Shown here: in pieces, positions 26,057-32,929 of the stretch
Position numbering within the stretch: the first letter of the stretch is position 1
Layout of the letters: every line of letters begins with the position of its first letter
NCBI RefSeq assembly: GCF_000024405.1
Contig: NC_013517.1
Coordinates: forward strand, 3,007,989 to 3,071,988
Direction of reading: 5' to 3'
DNA: 64,000 nt
Source of the DNA: Sebaldella termitidis ATCC 33386
GTDB lineage: Bacteria; Fusobacteriota; Fusobacteriia; Fusobacteriales; Leptotrichiaceae
Notes under the pieces: generated by a model
What the model saw: only the letters and a program-made list of their open reading frames with translations
What the model was told of the DNA's origin: nothing
The model's database searches: none
Made by a program: the position numbers and the translations under genes

Positions 26057-26275
26057 TTATTCACCTGTTTTTACTGATGCATCTCTTAAAACATCTTCCA
26101 ACTTTACATCTTTTTTTCCTTCCGGAACTTTTAAAATAATTGGTTCAGTAATTTTCCTTATTTCATATTGTGTAATTAATCCCTCTAACATTCCCTTAAA
26201 AAGCTTTATTTCATATGTTAAGTTATAAAGCCAAGCTATGATTAAAACTTGTAAGAAAATTATTATATATTCCAT
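26057..26275 (-). CDS. Small N-terminally anchored membrane protein (72 aa)
   Basis: A hydrophobic N-terminus (YIIIFLQVLIIAWLYNL) is followed by a charged tail with ILKVPEGKKDVKLEDVLRD. It is the first gene behind a promoter that contains a repressor operator, so it is silenced in the lysogen. Function unknown. Confidence 0.55.
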   Translation of the reverse strand: MEYIIIFLQVLIIAWLYNLTYEIKLFKGMLEGLITQYEIRKITEPIILKVPEGKKDVKLEDVLRDASVKTGE

Positions 26276-26293
26276 CCCTCCTCCTTCCTTTTT

Positions 26294-26322
26294 TTATACA
26301 CAAACGTATAATTAGTTGTCAA
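26294..26322 (-). promoter_or_regulatory. Leftward promoter with CI operator (O1)
   Basis: On the minus strand TTGACA (26322-26317), an 18-bp spacer and TATAAA form a promoter for the gene starting at 26275. The operator TTATACACAAACGTATAA (26294-26311) fills the spacer and -10. Confidence 0.75.
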
Positions 26323-26521
26323 AAAAATTTTCATATTTTACACCTGTTATTTCACTTAATAATTTTATTTTATCTGGTGAAAAAGTAAGTTTATTCATTT
26401 TCAAATTTGCATAATGATGTGAAAAATTTTGCCTCGACATATTAATGTTTTTAGCTAGTTTTGAACAACTAATATTATTTTCTTCTAAATATTTCTTTAT
26501 TTTTTTATATGCTATATTCAT
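26312..26521 (-). CDS. Cro-like HTH regulator
   Basis: This 69-residue one-domain HTH protein contains NISCSKLAKNINMSRQNFSHHYANLKM, which carries the helix-turn-helix. The start MNIAYKK is chosen for the GAGGTGGA site. It is the first gene left of the CI-like repressor, behind an operator-containing promoter, which is the position of Cro. Confidence 0.7.
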   Translation of the reverse strand: MNIAYKKIKKYLEENNISCSKLAKNINMSRQNFSHHYANLKMNKLTFSPDKIKLLSEITGVKYENFFDN

Positions 26522-26540
26522 AAATTCCACCTCACATTAT

Positions 26541-26568
26541 TTATACAACAACGTATAAGAAATGTCAA
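26541..26568 (-). promoter_or_regulatory. Early left promoter with CI operator (O2)
   Basis: Minus-strand TTGACA (26568-26563), 17-bp spacer, TATAAA. The operator TTATACAACAACGTATAA spans 26541-26558, so bound repressor would occlude the polymerase. It drives the Cro-like gene. Confidence 0.8.
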
Positions 26569-26633
26569 ATTTTTTTTTACAAAATAAAAAATGCCTAAGC
26601 ATTTTAAATTATGAAAATTTCCCCACCCGTTTT

Positions 26634-27296
26634 CTAAAATAATTTTCTACTGACTAAAGTGGTAAAAGTTCCAACATATTTTATATTCTCATCTACCAAA
26701 ATATTTTTTTCATATCCTGTTAGACTTTTTAATATTGCTTCTCCATCATAAAAACCTACTCTTTTTGCAAATTTCTCATTTTTAATATCTATTACAACTA
26801 TTTTCCCATCTAATTCACGCCAGTTATTAAAATTAAAACTTTCAACAAGTATTCTATCGCCATTTAATATCTCTGGTGCCAGTTTATCTCCTCTTATTTC
26901 TACTATAAAAGAATCTTCATATATTTCTAAATCTGCCGGCAATACAAACACCTCCTTAGATAATTCCTGTAAAAGCCCTTCTCCGGCAGTATTTAAAGAA
27001 AATACAGTAAGACGTGGAGTTTCTTTTTTATTATGTAACTTTATTCGGTCTTTTAAAAAAGGTGACCTGTCTAATTCTATTAAAGCCTTAATTTCATTTT
27101 TTTGTTCTTTAGACAAATTAAAATAAGATGCAAAGTTATCAATAAATACATCTTTTGGAATTCTTTTGCCAGTTGTATAATGACTTAAAGAACCAAAAGA
27201 TACATTTAGATCTTCGGCTAAAGACTCTAATGTATAATCTCTTTCTTTTATAAAATTTTTCAAGTAATCAGCAAAGCTATTAAAATTTTTTTTCAT
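26634..27296 (-). CDS. CI-like repressor with degenerate S24 domain
   Basis: This is a 220-residue repressor. Its N-terminal HTH (LESLAEDLNVSFGSLSHYTTGKR, residues ~23-45) binds operators and its C-terminal S24/LexA-like domain dimerises. The usual Gly-x-Ser-Met-x-Pro reads GDKLAP, with Lys138 in place of the catalytic Ser. The Ala104-Gly105 cleavage-type site and Lys178 (AKRV) remain. Without the Ser nucleophile, RecA-stimulated self-cleavage should fail, so induction probably depends on an antirepressor; the gene at 30030 is a candidate. Confidence 0.85.
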   Translation of the reverse strand: MKKNFNSFADYLKNFIKERDYTLESLAEDLNVSFGSLSHYTTGKRIPKDVFIDNFASYFNLSKEQKNEIKALIELDRSPFLKDRIKLHNKKETPRLTVFSLNTAGEGLLQELSKEVFVLPADLEIYEDSFIVEIRGDKLAPEILNGDRILVESFNFNNWRELDGKIVVIDIKNEKFAKRVGFYDGEAILKSLTGYEKNILVDENIKYVGTFTTLVSRKLF

Positions 27297-27318
27297 TTTT
27301 CCTCCTTGTTTTTATAGA

Positions 27319-27350
27319 ATTATACCATTTTTTTATACAAAAATGTAAAA
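27319..27350 (-). promoter_or_regulatory. Repressor promoter with overlapping operator (O3)
   Basis: Minus-strand TATAAT (27324-27319) and a weak TTACAT (27348-27343) at 18-bp spacing precede the repressor gene. The half-degenerate operator TTATACAAAAATGTAAAA (27333-27350) covers the -35, allowing autoregulation. Confidence 0.55.
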
Positions 27351-27356
27351 TTATAT

Positions 27357-27385
27357 TTGACATTTTTTATACGTTAGTGTATAAT
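27357..27385 (+). promoter_or_regulatory. Early right promoter with CI operator (O4)
   Basis: A consensus promoter TTGACA-N17-TATAAT (27357-27362 and 27380-27385) with operator TTATACGTTAGTGTATAA (27367-27384) inside. It drives the right arm. Confidence 0.85.
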
Positions 27386-27437
27386 TATTTTAAAGATAGG
27401 AAAATAAAGGATACTATCAAATTTTTTTAAACAATTA

Positions 27438-27455
27438 TTATACATTAATGTATAA
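27438..27455 (+). promoter_or_regulatory. Repressor operator (O5)
   Basis: TTATACATTAATGTATAA, a perfect TTATAC-N6-GTATAA site between the early right promoter and the ribosome site of the first gene. Confidence 0.75.
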
Positions 27456-27470
27456 AAGGAGCTGGTAGAA

Positions 27471-27758
27471 ATGACGAAAGAAGAAATAAAAGAAATAATA
27501 TATAACGCCGACTTAGATTATTCATCTTTGAACATAAAAGACGGCAGAGTAAAAGGACACATTACAGTATTGGTAGATGAGGAAGAATTACAGGAACTTT
27601 CAGATATACCCTACTTTTACTTAGATAGTTTTGAAATAGATAAGAAAAAATATTATAAGGAATCTCTTGGTGTCATATTAGCTAGTGAAGATGAAAATTA
27701 CACTTTTCATGATGTAGAGTTCCAATTTAAGAAAGAAACAGTAAAGGGGGTGGCATAA
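27471..27758 (+). CDS. Early right-arm protein of unknown function (95 aa)
   Basis: First gene of the right operon, directly behind the repressor-controlled promoter and operator O5, with AAGGAGC upstream. The acidic product has the segments GRVKGHITVLVDEEELQEL and YYKESLGVILASEDENYTFHD. No family recognised; first right-arm genes often act early after induction. Confidence 0.6.
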   Translation: MTKEEIKEIIYNADLDYSSLNIKDGRVKGHITVLVDEEELQELSDIPYFYLDSFEIDKKKYYKESLGVILASEDENYTFHDVEFQFKKETVKGVA

Positions 27759-27959
27759 ATGAATTTAGAAATTGAAGATATTGTAGCATGTGCAATGTTT
27801 TTACAAAGAGAGTTTCCAGATGAAATATTATCTTATACCGCTGAAGAAATTGTAAAAATATGTGAATCTATTATTGTTGAATATGAACCATATATGAATT
27901 CTTTAGATGAGTATTTAGAATCTGAAGAAACAAGAAAATTCATAGAAAAAATTATTTAG
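27759..27959 (+). CDS. Early right-arm protein of unknown function (66 aa)
   Basis: A 66-residue acidic helical protein begins immediately after the preceding stop, with AAAGGGGGTGG as ribosome site. MFLQREFPDEILSYTAEEIVKICES suggests a compact helical bundle. Function unknown. Confidence 0.55.
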   Translation: MNLEIEDIVACAMFLQREFPDEILSYTAEEIVKICESIIVEYEPYMNSLDEYLESEETRKFIEKII

Positions 27960-28000
27960 AGAGGAAGTGGCGTAATGCTGCTTCCAAGAAGGAGAATCCA

Positions 28001-28228
28001 ATGACACAAAAAGAAATTAAAAAGCTTAAAGCTAGAATACAAGAAGGATTTAAATATATTGCTAGAGATGAAACAGGAGATATTTATACATATGAAAAAA
28101 TACCTAATAAAAGTTTATATGGCGAATGGAAAGACGGGGGAAAACTTCAATGTATTGGTAATTATAAATTCTTACCATTTATTGCTTCTAATGAAAATCC
28201 TACTCTTATATCCAAACTAATAAAATAA
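28001..28228 (+). CDS. Early right-arm protein of unknown function (75 aa)
   Basis: A 75-residue basic protein with the beta-rich segments KYIARDETGDIYTYEK and GKLQCIGNYKFLPF. The pattern resembles the C-terminal part of the gene at 34575 (FFIARSENNSLCIFEKMP...GHWGRIW...FPFI), so the two may share a small domain. Two hairpins follow the gene. Function unknown. Confidence 0.55.
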   Translation: MTQKEIKKLKARIQEGFKYIARDETGDIYTYEKIPNKSLYGEWKDGGKLQCIGNYKFLPFIASNENPTLISKLIK

Positions 28229-28279
28229 GCAAGATATATTCTTGCTCAGGTATATGACGCCTCTGCTCGTCGTATACCT
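28229..28279 (+). promoter_or_regulatory. Two intercistronic hairpins
   Basis: GCAAGA-TATAT-TCTTGC (28229-28245) is followed by a 12-bp stem AGGTATATGACG/CGTCGTATACCT (28248-28259/28268-28279) with an 8-base loop. No T-run follows, so these are not classic terminators; RNA processing or stability sites are possible. Confidence 0.55.
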
Positions 28280-28309
28280 CAGTAAGAATTTATTTGAAGG
28301 AGGAATTAT

Positions 28310-28447
28310 ATGTATAAAGTAATATGCCCTATTGATAATGAAATTAAGTGGCAGACTAAAGACAGAAAAGAAGCTATTGCACATGGTAAAAAGGATCAAG
28401 CATTAGTTTACAAAGGAAAAGAAGTAATATATGACTTTTCAAAATAA
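28310..28447 (+). CDS. Small protein (45 aa)
   Basis: An ATG after AAGGAGGAATTAT encodes a 45-residue Lys-rich protein, MYKVICPIDNEIKW... with AIAHGKKDQALVYKGKEVIYD. The strong ribosome site and operon position support it. Function unknown. Confidence 0.6.
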   Translation: MYKVICPIDNEIKWQTKDRKEAIAHGKKDQALVYKGKEVIYDFSK

Positions 28448-28465
28448 ATAATAGGAGGAATAAAT

Positions 28466-28585
28466 ATGCTGGAGGAAGAAAGAAATTATTTAGAGTTTGT
28501 AATAAATCAAATAAAAGGAATGCAGGACGATATAAAAGAATCTGAAATAAGATTAGAAGAAAATAGGAAGGTGGTATTGGAATGA
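28466..28585 (+). CDS. Small helical protein (39 aa) coupled to rha
   Basis: An ATG after TAGGAGGAATAA encodes a 39-residue charged helix (LEEERNYLEFVINQIKGMQ...). Its stop overlaps the next ATG (ATGA), so it couples translation into the Rha gene. Function unknown. Confidence 0.6.
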   Translation: MLEEERNYLEFVINQIKGMQDDIKESEIRLEENRKVVLE

Positions 28586-29262
28586 ATGAATTAGTGTTAA
28601 TAAAGCATAATGAACCCGTTACTACTAGTATAATTATAGCTAAAGAAACTAAAAACCAACACAAAGGAATAGTGCAATTAATAAGAAAATATACCACTGA
28701 ATTCAGTAAATTCGGACTGTTACATTTCAAATGTACCGGTCAAAAAGGGAAAAAAGGATATAAAACTTGGTATGAATTAAACGAACCACAAGCCACTTTA
28801 CTAATGAGTTTTCTTGATAACAATGAAGTAGTTGTAGAATTCAAAGTCAAACTTGTTAAAGGTTTTTACACAATGAAACAATTTATCTTGAATCAACAAA
28901 ATAATCAGTGGCTAGATACTAGAAACAACGGTAAACAAATAAGACATGAGTTTACAGATATTTTATCTCTGTTTATAGATTATGCGTATTCTCAGGGCAG
29001 TAAGTCAGCCGATAAATATTTTATGATCTATACTAAACTAGTTAACAATACATTGGAATTAGAACCCAAACAAAGAGATATGATAGGAATTGCAACACTT
29101 AATGCTATTTCATTACTGGAAAACACTATGGGAAATATAGTTATCACTGAAATGGAAAAAGGAACTTACTACAAAGATATTTATAAAATGTGTCGTGATA
29201 ATTGTGTCGAATTTATGAAAGGTCTTTTTATTCAAAAGCCTGCATTACCAAAAGCTATATAA
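28582..29262 (+). CDS. Rha family phage regulatory protein
   Basis: This 226-residue protein has an N-terminal pRha domain (~1-95): SIIIAKETKNQHKGIVQLIRKY, then KGYKTWYELNEPQATLLMSFL and VKLVKGFYTMKQF. The C-terminal half is helical, with a hydrophobic ISLLENTMGN segment. Rha proteins are phage regulators that interfere with growth in hosts lacking IHF in the phi80 case; elsewhere the role is unclear. The gene is followed by the structured block. Confidence 0.8.
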   Translation: MNELVLIKHNEPVTTSIIIAKETKNQHKGIVQLIRKYTTEFSKFGLLHFKCTGQKGKKGYKTWYELNEPQATLLMSFLDNNEVVVEFKVKLVKGFYTMKQFILNQQNNQWLDTRNNGKQIRHEFTDILSLFIDYAYSQGSKSADKYFMIYTKLVNNTLELEPKQRDMIGIATLNAISLLENTMGNIVITEMEKGTYYKDIYKMCRDNCVEFMKGLFIQKPALPKAI

Positions 29263-29313
29263 AAAACTACCCCGCAGTAACTACAGGGCAATTCGATATT
29301 ATATTCGCAATTG

Positions 29314-29359
29314 AATTTGATACAAATTTATATCATACATCAACTGCATTTGTCAAATT
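29314..29359 (+). promoter_or_regulatory. Stem-loop downstream of rha
   Basis: AATTTGATACAAAT (29314-29327) pairs with ATTTGTCAAATT (29348-29359), 12 bp with a two-base bulge. It lies 5' of the larger two-unit structured block. No T-run follows. The rest of the gene-free stretch 29263-29370 shows nothing else I can name. Confidence 0.45.
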
Positions 29360-29370
29360 GCTAAAAGAAA

Positions 29371-29661
29371 AATCCCTCAACTGTACTGTCTATTAAGGGG
29401 GTTAGAAAAATAGACAGTACGGTTCAAGGATTGATATTAAGTATTAAATGGAATAACTCAATTTTCAGATTATTGGGTAATAGAAGAATGAGTTATTCCA
29501 CAAGAAACTTAATTTTACATCTGCACTGTCTTTTGGAGAGATTTCAGAGAATTAAAATCAGGCAGTGCAGAAAGGTATTAAACCTTTGACGGAGCAACTC
29601 AATAGGACTAGCCTCCTATTTACTCTCTCTAAAACTTGGGTTGTTCCATTAAAGGCTTAAT
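29371..29661 (+). ncRNA. Tandemly duplicated two-hairpin structured element
   Basis: Four long hairpins fill this gene-free stretch. C: 29371-29394/29409-29432, 24 positions, two mismatches. D: 29436-29460/29489-29513, with 12 perfect inner pairs TGGAATAACTCA/TGAGTTATTCCA. F: 29521-29530/29561-29570, 10 pairs. E: 29577-29600/29638-29661, 24 positions, two mismatches, with an inner 7-bp hairpin. C+D and F+E are related copies: CTGTACTGTCT vs CTGCACTGTCT, GGAATAACTCAAT vs GGAGCAACTCAAT, and a shared GTATTAAA and CTTAATT. Changes keep pairing: T84-A419 becomes C524-G567, and T454-A495 becomes C595-G643. Either strand could carry it. Function unknown. Confidence 0.6.
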
Positions 29662-29866
29662 TCTCATCAGGGATATACTCTATTAAGTCTTGGATCGTGC
29701 AGTTGAATAATTTACAAAAAGCATTTAAATGTTCTCTATTTATTCTAACAATAGTGTCATTATAATACTTGTTCATTACAGAGGGTTGAATTCCTGTAGC
29801 AATAGAAACATCTTTTTGTGACATTCTATGCTCTGCCATTAAAATATGTATTTTTAATTTAATCAT
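29657..29866 (-). CDS. Small Cro/YozG-like HTH regulator
   Basis: This 69-residue HTH_26-type regulator contains MSQKDVSIATGIQPSVMNKYYNDTI (helix-turn-helix) and LNAFCKLFNCTIQDLIEYIP, a near-canonical match for this family. It runs opposite to Rha and divergent from the antirepressor gene, with its own promoter. It may control the antirepressor. Its last codons lie in the right arm of hairpin E. Confidence 0.8.
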   Translation of the reverse strand: MIKLKIHILMAEHRMSQKDVSIATGIQPSVMNKYYNDTIVRINREHLNAFCKLFNCTIQDLIEYIPDEN

Positions 29867-29892
29867 AAATGCTTCCTCCTTTGTATAAAGAA

Positions 29893-29921
29893 ATTATATC
29901 ACTTTAAAGTTCTTTATTCAA
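29893..29921 (-). promoter_or_regulatory. Promoter of the small HTH regulator
   Basis: Minus-strand TTGAAT (29921-29916), 17-bp spacer and TATAAT (29898-29893). The spacer contains the perfect palindrome ACTTTAAAGT (29901-29910), a possible operator. Confidence 0.7.
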
Positions 29922-29961
29922 GAGTTTTAAAAATAAAATTCTTTTTAAATGAATTATTTTC

Positions 29962-29990
29962 TTGACAAATAAATTTAAATGGTATATTAT
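29962..29990 (+). promoter_or_regulatory. Promoter of the antirepressor gene
   Basis: TTGACA (29962-29967), 17-bp spacer, TATTAT (29985-29990), divergent from the HTH promoter about 40 bases away. Confidence 0.75.
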
Positions 29991-30029
29991 TTTTTTAGAG
30001 AGAATAAAATTTATTTAGGAGGTATCGAA

Positions 30030-30650
30030 ATGCTTAAAAAAGAAATAGTGTTCCATGAGGACAAAATTTTGACAATTAAGGAAAATGGAAAAATCTATGT
30101 AAGTGTGAAACATATATGCAATGGCTTAGGCATGACTGAATCACAATGTAAAAATCAAAGAGACAAAGTCAACAATGACTATACTTTGAAAGGTGGGAGA
30201 ATTTTCGCCCCCCTTGAAACAAACGGCGGAATACAACAGGTTTTAATGCTTGAACTGGACTACTTGCCAATATGGTTAGCCAAAATAAACCCTTCAAGAT
30301 TCAACGAGGAACTTAAACAGAAACTGTTAGATTATCAGCTCCATTGTAAAGACATACTCGCTGATGAATTTTTCGGGAAAAGGGAAATGGTATTACCGGG
30401 CAAAGATGATACAAAAGTAAACCCACACTTAAATGATATTGACGACAGGTCTTTAATCATTAGAGGTATAGAAGCAGAACTTACAAGACTATACGATGAA
30501 TTAGTGTATCACTACAACTGGATAAGGAACAGATCAGAAACTAAAAGAGATGAATATATCGGAAATATCAGAAAAGCTAAACAAAAACATTTTATTGATA
30601 ACGGAAAAGAGCTTACTACTAAGGATATTGACAAGTTAAACGGAAGATAG
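30030..30650 (+). CDS. Phage antirepressor (P22_AR_N domain)
   Basis: This is a 206-residue protein starting at the ATG after TTAGGAGG. Residues ~1-115 show the P22 antirepressor N-terminal domain: ENGKIYVSVKHICNGLGMTESQCKNQRDKV, then LELDYLPIWLAKINPSRF and LLDYQLHCKDILADEFF. The C-terminus is a basic helical tail. Antirepressors bind and inactivate repressors. With the main repressor lacking its catalytic Ser, this gene is a plausible induction trigger. Confidence 0.8.
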   Translation: MLKKEIVFHEDKILTIKENGKIYVSVKHICNGLGMTESQCKNQRDKVNNDYTLKGGRIFAPLETNGGIQQVLMLELDYLPIWLAKINPSRFNEELKQKLLDYQLHCKDILADEFFGKREMVLPGKDDTKVNPHLNDIDDRSLIIRGIEAELTRLYDELVYHYNWIRNRSETKRDEYIGNIRKAKQKHFIDNGKELTTKDIDKLNGR

Positions 30651-30670
30651 CAAAGAAACTTAATATAAAA

Positions 30671-30690
30671 GAGAGGCTTAATTGCCTCTC
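30671..30690 (+). promoter_or_regulatory. Intercistronic hairpin
   Basis: GAGAGGC-TTAATT-GCCTCTC, a perfect 7-bp stem between the antirepressor and ERF genes, followed by A-rich sequence and no T-run. Confidence 0.5.
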
Positions 30691-30765
30691 AAAGAAAAAA
30701 TTTTTATTAGTTATTGCAAAAAAAAATATAACAAATTTCAAAATAAATATCAAGGAGGAATAGAT

Positions 30766-31380
30766 ATGTCAATTTATGAAAAGTTATCTAATATACAGCA
30801 GGAATTAATAGTACCGAAAAATCAAAGAAATGATTTTGGTGGATATAATTTCAGAAGTGCTGAAGATATACTAACTGCATTAAAACCACACTTAAAAGAA
30901 CAAAAAGTTACTATATTCTTTAGTGATAGTGTTATTGAAAAAGGAAATAGAATATATGTTGAAACTACACTAAACTTTGTAGATATAGAAAACGGTGAAA
31001 AAATAGAAACAAAAGCCGCAGCACGTGAAGATGAAGAAAAGAAGAAATATGACGGTTCACAATTAACAGGTTCAAGTTCATCTTATGCAAGAAAATATGC
31101 TCTTAATGGATTATTTGCAATTGATGATGTAAAAGATAGCGATTTTACGAATACTGGCGAAAACAACAAAGCAAGCGAAAAATCAGCAAAAAATCCTAAA
31201 CGAGATGGACAAATCAAATTTATTAAGCAGCATCAAAAGGAATACCAATCATATATAACAGAATGTCTAAGCAAAGCCGGAAAGGAAACTATTGAGGAAT
31301 TAGACGATAAACAAATAGACTACTTAAAAAATAACATTGCCAAGAAATTAGGAAGTCGAAATAAGGAAGGAGTGGCATAA
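30766..31380 (+). CDS. erf: ERF family single-strand annealing recombinase
   Basis: This 204-residue protein starts at the ATG after CAAGGAGGAATAG. The ERF core is clear: GGYNFRSAEDILTALKPHLKEQ, IETKAAAREDEEKK, then QLTGSSSSYARKYALNGLFAIDDVKD. The C-terminus (~140-204) is a Lys-rich helical region. ERF proteins anneal single strands in phage recombination; the adjacent SSB gene fits. Confidence 0.9.
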   Translation: MSIYEKLSNIQQELIVPKNQRNDFGGYNFRSAEDILTALKPHLKEQKVTIFFSDSVIEKGNRIYVETTLNFVDIENGEKIETKAAAREDEEKKKYDGSQLTGSSSSYARKYALNGLFAIDDVKDSDFTNTGENNKASEKSAKNPKRDGQIKFIKQHQKEYQSYITECLSKAGKETIEELDDKQIDYLKNNIAKKLGSRNKEGVA

Positions 31381-31757
31381 TGAATTTAGTTACTTTAATG
31401 GGAAGATTAACAAGGGATCCGGAACTGAAATATTCTCAATCAGGAAAAGCTTTCACAAAATTCAGTATTGCAGTAACAAGGGAATTTAACAGAGATGAAG
31501 CAGATTTTATAAACTGTATAGCTTGGGACAAAAGAGCAGAAACTATCTGCGAGTATTTAAGAAAAGGCAGAAGAATAGCACTACAAGGTAGATTAAGTGT
31601 GAGAAACTATGAAAAAGACGGAGAAACTAAATGGATTACAGAAGTTATTGTTGATAAGTTTGACTTTATTGATTACCAAAAATCTGATACTGAAGAAAAT
31701 GATAATTATGAGCATAATGATGCTCCAGAATCAGATCCGGAGGAATTTCCATTTTGA
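31380..31757 (+). CDS. ssb: Single-stranded DNA-binding protein
   Basis: This 125-residue SSB has OB-fold hallmarks: MNLVTLMGRLTRDPELKYSQSGKAFTKFSIAV, DFINCIAWDKRAETICEYLRKG and IALQGRLSVRNYE. The short acidic tail ends DPEEFPF, the partner-binding tip. It overlaps the ERF stop by one base and would protect ssDNA in phage replication and recombination. Confidence 0.93.
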   Translation: MNLVTLMGRLTRDPELKYSQSGKAFTKFSIAVTREFNRDEADFINCIAWDKRAETICEYLRKGRRIALQGRLSVRNYEKDGETKWITEVIVDKFDFIDYQKSDTEENDNYEHNDAPESDPEEFPF

Positions 31758-31770
31758 ATAAATAAAAATA

Positions 31771-31792
31771 GAGTGTAGCGACCGCTGCACTC
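31771..31792 (+). promoter_or_regulatory. Intercistronic hairpin
   Basis: GAGTGTAGC-GACC-GCTGCACTC (9 pairs, one G-T) lies between ssb and the next ribosome site. No T-run follows. Confidence 0.5.
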
Positions 31793-31804
31793 TTAGGAGG
31801 AACT

Positions 31805-32080
31805 ATGAATGATACTCAGATAGAAAAAGTTAAGTTTTTCAAAAAAGAACGTGACCGTTTAAACGCCCGTAGCAGAGCTTTATCTATGTCAAAGGTTAAT
31901 TGTGTAAGGATAACATTAGGAAGTCGAACAGAGGGCAAATATGACTATGAAGAAGCATTTTTTGATGATGAAATAACTGTATCAGTCATAAAAGAATTTG
32001 TAAAACTTTTACAAGAAAATGACGAAATAAATTTTGAAAAATTGAAAGCAAAATTAAAGCACGTAAAAATAAAATTCTAG
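31805..32080 (+). CDS. Hypothetical protein (91 aa)
   Basis: A 91-residue basic protein with VRITLGSRTEGKYDYEEAFFDDEIT then helices (VIKEFVKLLQENDEINFEKLKAKL). It follows a strong GGAGG site. No family recognised; it is co-transcribed with the recombination genes. Confidence 0.6.
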   Translation: MNDTQIEKVKFFKKERDRLNARSRALSMSKVNCVRITLGSRTEGKYDYEEAFFDDEITVSVIKEFVKLLQENDEINFEKLKAKLKHVKIKF

Positions 32081-32088
32081 GAGGTAAT

Positions 32089-32925
32089 ATGAAAAAAGCA
32101 TACAAAGTATTCGAACCAGATTGGATATGTAGGGATTATGACTATAAAAGAAATGGAAATGTAATAGGCGAAATATATGAAATGGATGGAGAAATTGAAA
32201 TATGTGAAAGAGGTTTCCATTACTGCCCTAAATTAGTTAATTGTTTTAATTACTATGGTTTTAATAGCAATAATAAAGTAGCAGAAATAGAAATTTTAGG
32301 TGACATAAAAAATGATGGTGACGATAAAGAAGTTACTAATAAATTTAAGATTATAAGAGAATTATCATGGCATGAGGTACTTGAATTAGTTAATGTAGGT
32401 TCTGGCAATACAGGAAACAGGAACTCAGGAGACTGGAACTCAGGAGACTGGAACTCAGGAGACGGGAACTCAGGAGACTGGAACTCAGGAGACTGGAACT
32501 CAGGAAACTGGAACTCAGGAAACAGGAACTCAGGAAACAGGAACTCAGGAGACTGGAACTCAGGAAACTGGAACTCAGGATATCTAAATACTATTACACC
32601 TGATACTATACTAGTTTTCAATAAAGAGTGTAGCCGAGAAACATGGAATAAAGCTATTAAACCTGATTTCATGTATTTCGATGTTTTAAATAAGTTCATT
32701 TATACTTGTGACATGACAGATGAAGAAAAAGAAAATAATCCTGATTATGAAGCTTTAGGCGGATGTTTAAGAAAAATGACATATAAAGAAGCATGGAAAT
32801 ATAGCTGGAATAATGCTAATAAAGAAAATAGAAAACTTATATTAAAGCTGCCAAACTTTGACAATGAAATTTTCAAAGAAATAACAGGAATAGATGTTTG
32901 CAAAGAGCTTGAAATAGATAAATAA
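32089..32925 (+). CDS. DUF7666-like protein with pentapeptide (NSGxx) repeat domain
   Basis: This is a 278-residue protein. The N-terminal part (~1-100) has EGEIEICERGFHYCPKLVNCFNYY-like features (ERGFHYC...C...YY), as in DUF7666. Eleven pentapeptide repeats of the Asn-x-x-Asn-Ser-Gly/Asp-Trp type follow at ~110-164. The C-terminal part (~165-278) is helical (ALGGCLRKMTYKEAWKYSWNNANKENRK). Pentapeptide-like repeats can fold into a regular stack. The function in phages is unknown; DNA mimicry is only a guess. Confidence 0.6.
   Translation: MKKAYKVFEPDWICRDYDYKRNGNVIGEIYEMDGEIEICERGFHYCPKLVNCFNYYGFNSNNKVAEIEILGDIKNDGDDKEVTNKFKIIRELSWHEVLELVNVGSGNTGNRNSGDWNSGDWNSGDGNSGDWNSGDWNSGNWNSGNRNSGNRNSGDWNSGNWNSGYLNTITPDTILVFNKECSRETWNKAIKPDFMYFDVLNKFIYTCDMTDEEKENNPDYEALGGCLRKMTYKEAWKYSWNNANKENRKLILKLPNFDNEIFKEITGIDVCKELEIDK
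32416..32580 (+). repeat. 15-bp tandem repeat, 11 units, in frame
   Basis: The unit is AACTCAGGAGACTGG and variants, encoding Asn-Ser-Gly-(Asp/Asn)-(Trp/Arg/Gly). The unit length is a multiple of three, so copy-number change would alter protein length without breaking the frame. Confidence 0.9.
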
Positions 32926-32929
32926 TTCT

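Noticed and set aside
29263-29660. Group I/II intron, retron RNA or type III antitoxin as explanation for the structured block
   Set aside because: No reverse transcriptase, homing endonuclease, toxin gene or short pseudoknot repeats are present, and the flanking genes are intact.
29263-29660. Small insertion element with inverted ends
   Set aside because: The inverted repeats are nested as four local hairpins in two units, with no single pair of terminal repeats or target duplication visible.
32416-32580. Regular 15-bp repeats resembling a small CRISPR-like array
   Set aside because: The repeats are contiguous, have no spacers and encode an in-frame pentapeptide domain.
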